Source of the DNA: Phytoactinopolyspora endophytica
GTDB lineage: Bacteria > Actinomycetota > Actinomycetes > Jiangellales > Jiangellaceae
Direction: 5' to 3'
NCBI RefSeq assembly: GCF_004138495.1
Contig: NZ_ML142859.1
Coordinates: 79,592 to 90,838, forward strand
Length of the DNA: 11,247 nt
This document shows, piece by piece, positions 5,925-11,247 of this stretch (its first letter is position 1; the number at the start of each line of letters is the position of its first letter). Both the position numbers and the translations under genes were made by a program. Under the pieces are notes generated by a model. It ran no database searches. It was not told the origin of the DNA and was given only the letters and a program-made list of their open reading frames with translations.

Positions 5925-5939
5925 CTAGCTTGTTGCTAG
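5925..5939. repeat. Dyad CTAGC-N5-GCTAG upstream of the MMPL gene
   Basis: Perfect 5-bp arms lie 42 bp before the MMPL start codon, in the divergent region between the HExxH and MMPL genes. Its position suits an operator, since MMPL exporters are often repressor-controlled, but no regulator is encoded in the window. A weak promoter TTGGTA-N17-TGCATT (5891-5919) lies just upstream. Confidence 0.3.
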
Positions 5940-5972
5940 GTGCAGGAAGCGCCCGCCGTTGAAAACGCGACT

Positions 5973-5976
5973 GGAG
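5973..5976 (+). promoter_or_regulatory. RBS GGAG deciding the MMPL GTG start
   Basis: GGAG is 5 nt before GTG 5982. The earlier in-frame GTG at 5940 lies within the dyad region and lacks an RBS. Homologous actinobacterial proteins typically begin at the AAFLYRLGRF segment. Confidence 0.6.
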
Positions 5977-5981
5977 TCCTC

Positions 5982-8192
5982 GTGGCCGCCTTTCTCTACC
6001 GGCTCGGCCGGTTCGCCTACCGCCGTCGTTGGTTCGTCGCCCCCGCCTGGGTCGCATTGCTCGTGCTGACCGGCATCGGTTCGTCGACGATCGCCGGCGA
6101 CAACGTCGAATCCTTCGAGATCCCCGGGACGGAATCTCAAGAGACGATGGATCTGCTCGTCGAGCGCAACCCGGATGCGGCTACCGACGGGGCGACCGGC
6201 CGGGTGGTGTTCGCCGCGCCCGAGGGCGAGACACTGACCGAGCCGGGCAACCGGTCGGCCGTCGAGGGCGTGATCGCCGAGGTCGCTGAGACGCCCGGAC
6301 TGGTGAGCGTGGCCGATCCGTTCGAGACCGACGCGGTCTCCGAGGACGGCACGGTCGCCTACGCCGAGGTGGCCTATGAGGAGCAGGTGATCAGCGACGA
6401 GTCACAGGAAGCGCTGTTCGAGGCTGCGGACAGTGGCCGGGATGAAGGCCTGACCGTCGAGATCGGCGGCGACGTCGCGTTCGAGGAAGAGATCGGCGGT
6501 GGCAGCGAGCTCATCGGGCTTGCCGTCGCGGCGGTAGTGCTGATCATCACGTTCGGGTCGTTCACCGCGGCTGGAATGCCGCTACTGAACGCGATCATCG
6601 GCGTCGGTGTGACGCTCTCCGCCATCACCATCTCGACCCGGTTCTTCGATCTGTCCGAGGACTCCACGATTCTGGCGATGATGCTCGGCATAGCGTTGGC
6701 GATCGACTATTCGCTGTTCATCGCCTCCCGGTACCGGCACGAGCTGTCGGCCGGACGGGACGGTGAGGAAGCTACCGGGCGTGCCCTCGGAACCGCGGGT
6801 AACGCGGTCGTGTTCGCCGGGCTCACGGTCATGATCGCGCTGGTGGGCCTGTCGGTCGTGGGTATTCCGATGCTCACCCAGATGGGCCTCGCAGCGGCGT
6901 TCGCGGTGGCGATGGCGGTCATCATCGCGTTGACCATGCTGCCCGCACTCTTCGGTTTCGCGAAGCATCGCATCCTCGGTGGACGTATACCTGGCCTGAA
7001 GATGCGGGACCCGGAGGCCGAGGAGGAGACCTTGAGCCTCCGCTGGGTGCGGATGGTCACCACCCACCCGATCCGCGTCCTGGTTGTGGCGCTCGTCGGC
7101 GTCGGAGTGCTGGCCGTTCCCGCCACGAGCCTCCAGCTCGGTCTGCCCGACGAGGGTACCTATGGCGAGGACACCACGCAGCGGCAGGCGTACGACCTGC
7201 TCGCCGAGGGGTTCGGCCCGGGCTTCAACGGCCCGTTGACGGTGGTGGTCGACACGGCGGAGAGTTCCGATCCCGAAGGTGCGGTCACGGACGTGGTGGC
7301 GGCCATCGATGAGCTCGACAACATCGTCATGGCGGCGCCTGCCGGCGCCGACGAGTCTGGCGTCAACGAGGCGGGCGATACCGGGATGGTCATGGTCGTC
7401 CCCGGGACCGGACCCAGCGCGACAGAGACCGAGGACCTAGTCCACGACATCCGCGACCTCTCCGAGCCATTCGAGTCTCAGTTCAACGCGACAGTCCTGG
7501 TCACCGGTCCTACGGCGGTCATCATCGACTTCAACGAGAAGATGGCCGGGGCGCTGGCTCCCTACCTCTCTGTCGTGGTGGGTCTGTCGTTCCTCATCCT
7601 GATCCTGGTCTTCCGGTCGATCCTGGTGCCGCTGAAGGCCGCGCTGGGCTTCCTTGTCACGATGGCCGCCACCTTCGGCGCTACCGTGGCGGTGTTCCAA
7701 TGGGGATGGCTGGCGGATGTGATCGGGCTCCAGCAGACCGGCCCGATTATGAGCATGCTTCCGATCATCCTCATCGGACTGGTCTTTGGACTGGCCATGG
7801 ACTACCAGGTCTTCCTGGTCACACGGATGCATGAGGAACACGTGCACGGCATGGCCGCCACTCCGTCGATCGTCACCGGGTTTCAGCACGGCGCGCGCGT
7901 CGTGGCGGCGGCCGCGATCATCATGATCAGCGTGTTCGGCGCCTTCATCCTCGGCGAGGACTTCATCAAGCAGGTCGGCTTCGCGCTGGCGTTCGCGGTC
8001 TTCATCGACGCGTTCGTCGTCCGTATGACTATCGTCCCGGCCGTGCTGCGCCTGCTGGGTGAGCGTGCCTGGTGGATGCCGCGGTGGCTGGACAGGATCA
8101 TTCCGGACGTCGACGTGGAAGGGGAGAACCTTCGCCGTCAGCTCGACGAGGAGGCCCCCGAGACCGCGGGCGCGGGGGCGCCGTTGCACTAG
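5982..8192 (+). CDS. MMPL/RND family membrane transporter
   Basis: The 736-aa product from GTG 5982 has the normal size for single-chain actinobacterial MMPL transporters. The layout is a duplicated RND-like fold: TM1 (about 18-36), an extracytoplasmic domain (40-175), TM2-6 (about 176-325), a cytoplasmic linker, TM7 (about 364-382), a second extracytoplasmic domain (385-520) and TM8-12 (about 525-693). The Asp-Tyr proton-relay pairs known from MmpL3 are present as D242-Y243 (GIALAIDYSLF) and D607-Y608 (GLAMDYQVFL). It is therefore expected to be proton-driven and to move a lipid or other hydrophobic molecule outward. The cargo is unknown, and no lipid biosynthesis gene is nearby. The acidic C-terminal tail (708-736) is cytoplasmic and probably disordered. 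It appears monocistronic, with a hairpin 2 nt after its stop. Confidence 0.93.
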   Translation: MAAFLYRLGRFAYRRRWFVAPAWVALLVLTGIGSSTIAGDNVESFEIPGTESQETMDLLVERNPDAATDGATGRVVFAAPEGETLTEPGNRSAVEGVIAEVAETPGLVSVADPFETDAVSEDGTVAYAEVAYEEQVISDESQEALFEAADSGRDEGLTVEIGGDVAFEEEIGGGSELIGLAVAAVVLIITFGSFTAAGMPLLNAIIGVGVTLSAITISTRFFDLSEDSTILAMMLGIALAIDYSLFIASRYRHELSAGRDGEEATGRALGTAGNAVVFAGLTVMIALVGLSVVGIPMLTQMGLAAAFAVAMAVIIALTMLPALFGFAKHRILGGRIPGLKMRDPEAEEETLSLRWVRMVTTHPIRVLVVALVGVGVLAVPATSLQLGLPDEGTYGEDTTQRQAYDLLAEGFGPGFNGPLTVVVDTAESSDPEGAVTDVVAAIDELDNIVMAAPAGADESGVNEAGDTGMVMVVPGTGPSATETEDLVHDIRDLSEPFESQFNATVLVTGPTAVIIDFNEKMAGALAPYLSVVVGLSFLILILVFRSILVPLKAALGFLVTMAATFGATVAVFQWGWLADVIGLQQTGPIMSMLPIILIGLVFGLAMDYQVFLVTRMHEEHVHGMAATPSIVTGFQHGARVVAAAAIIMISVFGAFILGEDFIKQVGFALAFAVFIDAFVVRMTIVPAVLRLLGERAWWMPRWLDRIIPDVDVEGENLRRQLDEEAPETAGAGAPLH

Positions 8193-8193
8193 C

Positions 8194-8214
8194 GGCGGTC
8201 CGAACTCGGCCGCC
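8194..8214 (+). terminator. Hairpin after the MMPL gene
   Basis: GGCGGTC-N7-GGCCGCC (one G-U pair) forms a 7-bp stem starting immediately after the TAG stop. It is a likely terminator and isolates the MMPL gene from the LVIVD promoter that starts at 8221. Confidence 0.45.
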
Positions 8215-8220
8215 CACCGG

Positions 8221-8249
8221 TTGACAGGGCGATCTTTCGGTCGTAAGTT
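8221..8249 (+). promoter_or_regulatory. Strong sigma70-type promoter of the LVIVD cluster
   Basis: TTGACA (8221-8226, perfect -35), a 17-bp spacer and TAAGTT (8244-8249, fits TAnnnT) give the best promoter match in the window. It predicts transcription from about 8256, giving a leader of roughly 335 nt before the first LVIVD start codon. Confidence 0.6.
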
Positions 8250-8589
8250 CCCCGACGTCCGGGCGCGCTCGGAACGCGTCTCGGCCGCGAGAAGGGGGGC
8301 GTGTGCGACTCGATCTCACCGGTTCTCTGGACCCTTCGGGTAGATCCGTTGCGGCTGCTCGCGGCCGAGACGCGATCGTGTGACCTCCTGTTTTGCCCCT
8401 TGGGGCCTCCTGCAGTTGTTGACGAGCCGTCCCGCGTGAGCATGCGCGAATTCGAGACGTCGCACCACCATCTTGACGAGCCGGCCGTACGCCGCTGCCG
8501 TCCGCCCGGTGGCCTACCGGGTGACACGAGGCGCTGACTTCATCCAGGCCGGCGTACGCGTGTCCCGTCGTCACGAGAGGGGCATCGCC
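8250..8589 (+). other. Long untranslated leader before the LVIVD genes
   Basis: I see no convincing gene in these 340 bases on either strand. Open frames here have poor codon bias, lack ribosome binding sites and give Arg/Pro/Ser-rich translations. A hairpin with an 8-bp stem (CCCGGT-GGCCT-ACCGGG core at 8505-8521, extended by G-U and C-G pairs) is present, as is a GCCCCTTGGGGC stretch near 8395. GAGAGG at 8575-8580 is the ribosome binding site of the next gene. I did not recognise a known riboswitch. If the promoter at 8221 is real, this is an unusually long 5' UTR that could hold a regulatory RNA. Confidence 0.4.
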
Positions 8590-9990
8590 ATGAAGAGACG
8601 GATTCGGCTCGCCATGCTAGGCGTCGCCGCCGCAGCTTTGCTGGCCGTCAGTATTCCGGCCACGGCAGATCCGGGGGAGGGCCTCGACCATTCCGGCCCT
8701 GGGTCCACCGGCCCTGACCAGCACTCTCAGAACATGAAGCTGCTCGGGAACAACCCCAAGGAAGGCGTCACCAACTCCGACCTGGCTTTCGACGGCAAGC
8801 TGACCTACGCCGGAAACTCCGCCGGATTCCGGATCCTGAACACGTCGGCGCCCGCCAATCCGAAGGTACTGGCCGACTTCTCCTGTAACGGCTCACAAGG
8901 CGATGTATCGGTCTACGGCGGATTGCTCTTCCGTTCTGTCGACACGCCTCAGTCGAGTACCGACTGCGCCAGCGAGAACGTAACGGCAAGCACGCCAGGG
9001 ATGTTCGAAGGCATCCAGGTGTTCGACGTGAGCGATTCGACCGCGCCTGAGCACATCGGCTCGATACAGACCGACTGCGGCTCGCACACCCACACCCTGG
9101 TGCCCGAGCCGGAGCTGAACCGGGTGCACATCTATGTGTCGTCGTATTCGCTCGGCAACGCCGCCATCGGTCCGGACTGCCAGGAACCGCACGGCTACGT
9201 CTCGATCGTGACGGTTCCGCTCGACGATCCCGTGGACGGGGCGACGGTGACGAAGTACTTCCTCGACGAGGACACCGAACTGGCGACCTATCCGCTCGGT
9301 GACATCTTCGGCAACCCCGCGCTGGGCACGTTCACGTTCAGCGCGTGCCACGACATGAGCGCGTTCCTGGAACTCGGGCTCATGGCGGCGGCTTGCCTGG
9401 GTGAAGCGCAGCTGTGGGACATCTCCGATCCGCTCAACCCGGAGTTTCTCTGGCGATTCGACCGCGACGTCGTCGACCCGGCCAAACTCGACCTGTGGCA
9501 CTCGGCGGCGTTCAGCTGGGACGGCGAGGTGGTGGCGTTCGGTGACGAATCGGGTGGTGGTGCCTTCCCTCGGTGCGTCGACCCCGCAGATGACCAGGGC
9601 CGGGTGTGGTTCCTCGATGTCGAGACCGGGGAAGAGCTCGCCAACTATAAGCCGCCACGGTCGATCGAGGGCGTTTGCACAATGCACAACTTCAACTTCA
9701 TTCCGCTCAAGAGCGGCGCGAAGGTGCTGGTGTCCGCCGCCTACGAGGGCGGAACCACTGTCGTCGATGTCGATGCGCTCATCGCCGGCTCGAGTGAGTC
9801 CGATGCAGAGGTCGGCTTCTATATACCGTCCGGCGCAGACACATGGTCTTCGTACTGGCATAACGGCTTCATCTTCACCAACGACGTCGAACGCGGCGTG
9901 GACGTCATGCTGCTCAGCGACAAAGCGCGAGCGGGGGCGGTCAAGCTCGGGCTGAACAACCCGCAGACCCAGGAGTCCGTCATCCGCTGA
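8590..9990 (+). CDS. Secreted LVIVD-repeat beta-propeller protein (paralogue A)
   Basis: The 466-aa product starts at ATG 8590 with a GAGAGG RBS. Residues 1-26 are a signal peptide (KRR, hydrophobic core, PATA then DP at 27-28). Blade-like LVIVD repeats are visible, for example the AGNSAGFRILNTSAPANPKVL segment (about 74-94), FEGIQVFDVSDSTAPEHIGSI and AQLWDISDPLNPEFLW. LVIVD repeats (Pfam PF08309) occur in cell-surface propellers of bacteria and archaea, mostly of unknown function. Unusually, a Cys/His set is shared with the next gene: CGSHT (C163, H166), CHD (C253, H254), LWHS (H304) and CTMHN (C363, H366). His424 in SYWHNG is a further candidate. No anchor or LPxTG is seen, so it is probably released or wall-associated. 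It is 38 nt upstream of its paralogue, presumably in one operon. Confidence 0.88.
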   Translation: MKRRIRLAMLGVAAAALLAVSIPATADPGEGLDHSGPGSTGPDQHSQNMKLLGNNPKEGVTNSDLAFDGKLTYAGNSAGFRILNTSAPANPKVLADFSCNGSQGDVSVYGGLLFRSVDTPQSSTDCASENVTASTPGMFEGIQVFDVSDSTAPEHIGSIQTDCGSHTHTLVPEPELNRVHIYVSSYSLGNAAIGPDCQEPHGYVSIVTVPLDDPVDGATVTKYFLDEDTELATYPLGDIFGNPALGTFTFSACHDMSAFLELGLMAAACLGEAQLWDISDPLNPEFLWRFDRDVVDPAKLDLWHSAAFSWDGEVVAFGDESGGGAFPRCVDPADDQGRVWFLDVETGEELANYKPPRSIEGVCTMHNFNFIPLKSGAKVLVSAAYEGGTTVVDVDALIAGSSESDAEVGFYIPSGADTWSSYWHNGFIFTNDVERGVDVMLLSDKARAGAVKLGLNNPQTQESVIR

Positions 9991-10028
9991 GCCAACCTCG
10001 GTAAGTCTCTACGACGAGAGGAGCAAAC

Positions 10029-11247
10029 ATGCGCACGAAGACACGGTGGTCGATCGCAGCTATCGCGGTCGGACTACTCGTCGGCGCGACGGTGCCGGCG
10101 ACCGCGGATCCCGAGGACGTCGATCTCGACGTCAAGAGCCAGCCACCGCCGGCCGAGATCAACACTCCGCCCAGCAAGGCGGATCACCGCTCCTTCCCCA
10201 GCACGAAGAACATGCACGCTCTCGGACACAGCTCGCACCCGGCATCCTTCGAGGTGCCGGCTGCGGAACGAGAGATCAGCTCCGACATCGCGTTCTGGGG
10301 TGACCTCGCCATCCACGGCAATTACAACGGGTTCCGGGTCGTCGACATCTCGTCCCCGGCCAAACCCAAGCTGATCTCTCACCCTGAATGCAACGGCGAC
10401 CAGGGGGACGTCGTTGTATGGGAGCACATCGTGGTCCGGTCCTGGAACTCGCCCGCGCCGGAGGGCCGGCTGTGCATGGGCGAGCCGGTGCCCGTTGGAT
10501 TCGAAGGTGTGCACGTCTTCGATATCAGTGATCCGGAGAACCCCGCGCTGGTCACCGAAGTGGAGTTCAGCGAGGTCGGGGCCGCGGAGCGAGGCACCGC
10601 CGACGGGTGCGGGTCGCACACGACGACGCTCGTGCCCGACGTCGACAACAACCGGCTGGTCATCTACAGCAACAACTCCAGCGGTGGCGACCGTCCGGTA
10701 TGCGACGCGATGAACATCATCGAGGTGCCCATCGACGATGCAGCGTCCGCCGGCCACATCGGGTACGTTCCGCTGGTGGGCGGCACGCTGGGCAGCAACA
10801 ACGGCTGCCACGACGCCGGCGTGATCCTGGGCGAGGTGAACATGCTCACCTGCGCCAGCGGGCACGCGGCGAACGTGTTCAGCATCGGCGAACCAGGTGG
10901 CGGCACCCTGGAGAACCCGCAGTGGCTGTTCAACATCGAGGAAGAGGATCCCGTCTCCGGCGTCAAGGTCGGCGCGCCAGGCGTGGGCCGCTGGCACTCG
11001 GCCACGTTCACTTTCGACGGCGAGGCGATCCTCCTCGGCTTTGAGCCGGGCGGTGGCGGCCAGGCCCGCTGCACGGCGGACGACCCGGACATCAACAAGA
11101 GTCTGTTCGCCTACAGCGCCGAAGACGGTTCGAAGCTGGGCCAGTGGGTCCTTGAGAACCCGCAGGGGCACGACGAGAACTGCACCATCCACAACTACAA
11201 CGCGGTGCCGCTCCGTAGCGGCAATGACGTCGTAGCCAGCGGCCACT
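10029..11247 (+). CDS. Secreted LVIVD-repeat beta-propeller protein (paralogue B), 3' end outside the window
   Basis: The reading frame is open from ATG 10029 to the window edge (406 residues, no stop). AGAGGAG (10017-10023) lies 5 nt before the ATG. The signal peptide (MRTKTRWS, core, PATA then DP at 27-28) aligns exactly with that of paralogue A. Shared blocks are NGFRVVDISSPAKPKL, GDVVV, GFEGVHVFDISDPENPAL, CGSHTTTLVPD (C194, H197), CHD (C260, H261), WHSATFTFDGEAILLGFEPGGGGQARC (from W322, H323) and CTIHNYN (C385, H388). By analogy with the 466-aa paralogue A, about 60 residues are missing. Its Pro-rich segment after the signal peptide and some inter-blade loops differ. An opposite-strand open frame of about 390 codons covers the same bases but is the shadow of this gene. 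The function is unknown. Confidence 0.88.
   Translation, partial: MRTKTRWSIAAIAVGLLVGATVPATADPEDVDLDVKSQPPPAEINTPPSKADHRSFPSTKNMHALGHSSHPASFEVPAAEREISSDIAFWGDLAIHGNYNGFRVVDISSPAKPKLISHPECNGDQGDVVVWEHIVVRSWNSPAPEGRLCMGEPVPVGFEGVHVFDISDPENPALVTEVEFSEVGAAERGTADGCGSHTTTLVPDVDNNRLVIYSNNSSGGDRPVCDAMNIIEVPIDDAASAGHIGYVPLVGGTLGSNNGCHDAGVILGEVNMLTCASGHAANVFSIGEPGGGTLENPQWLFNIEEEDPVSGVKVGAPGVGRWHSATFTFDGEAILLGFEPGGGGQARCTADDPDINKSLFAYSAEDGSKLGQWVLENPQGHDENCTIHNYNAVPLRSGNDVVASGH

Noticed and set aside
7437..8189. Minus-strand open frame of 250 codons
   Set aside because: It is antisense to the MMPL C-terminal half, and its His/Asp/Arg/Gln-rich low-complexity translation is the expected shadow of hydrophobic plus-strand codons.
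8301..8537. 78-codon plus-strand frame in the LVIVD leader
   Set aside because: Its GTG is only about 1 nt from a G-rich tract, codon bias is poor, and the translation shows no domain. It is kept only as a possible leader-peptide region in the findings.
8893..9861. Minus-strand open frame of 322 codons
   Set aside because: It is antisense to LVIVD paralogue A. Its composition (Arg, Val, His) and lack of motifs mark it as a shadow.
10074..11246. Minus-strand open frame of about 390 codons
   Set aside because: It is antisense to the plus-strand LVIVD paralogue B, which has an RBS, a signal peptide and clear similarity to the gene before it. The minus translation is Val/Arg/Asp-rich with no recognisable domain.

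Overview
This window looks like an ordinary chromosomal stretch of a high-GC, mycothiol-using actinomycete. The evidence is strongly GC-biased third codon positions, several GTG starts, TTGACa/TAnnnT-type promoters, a mycothiol-dependent maleylpyruvate isomerase-family protein, an actinobacterial MMPL transporter and secreted LVIVD-repeat proteins. I cannot name a genus from the sequence. There is no rRNA, tRNA, transposase, integrase or CRISPR array.

Left part (1-2464), minus strand: the 5' end of a truncated gene at the left edge, then two tandem paralogues (272-1285 and 1448-2464). These encode secreted proteins of about 340 aa with eight conserved cysteines and a lysozyme-like Glu plus G-x-W-Q pattern. 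A terminator-like hairpin separates them, so they are probably transcribed independently.

Middle (2663-5361): a mycothiol-dependent isomerase/DinB-type protein, a LysE-family exporter that is probably translated from a leaderless mRNA, and a quinone-oxidoreductase-like dehydrogenase (all +). The dehydrogenase has a SoxR/MerR-type operator lying in a 19-bp promoter spacer. It converges with a small membrane protein carrying an HExxH motif (-). A perfect 12-bp inverted repeat spans the 44-bp gap between them and includes both stop codons.

Right part (5982-11247), plus strand: a 736-aa MMPL/RND-type transporter followed by a hairpin. Then comes a strong-looking promoter and a roughly 340-nt leader, and a two-gene cluster of secreted LVIVD beta-propeller paralogues. 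The second of these runs off the right edge. The paralogues share invariant Cys/His motifs, which is unusual for a purely structural surface propeller.

The most useful leads are the SoxR-type box, the LVIVD pair with its conserved histidines, the secreted eight-cysteine pair, and the stop-codon-spanning palindrome. None of these is proven to be a new system.
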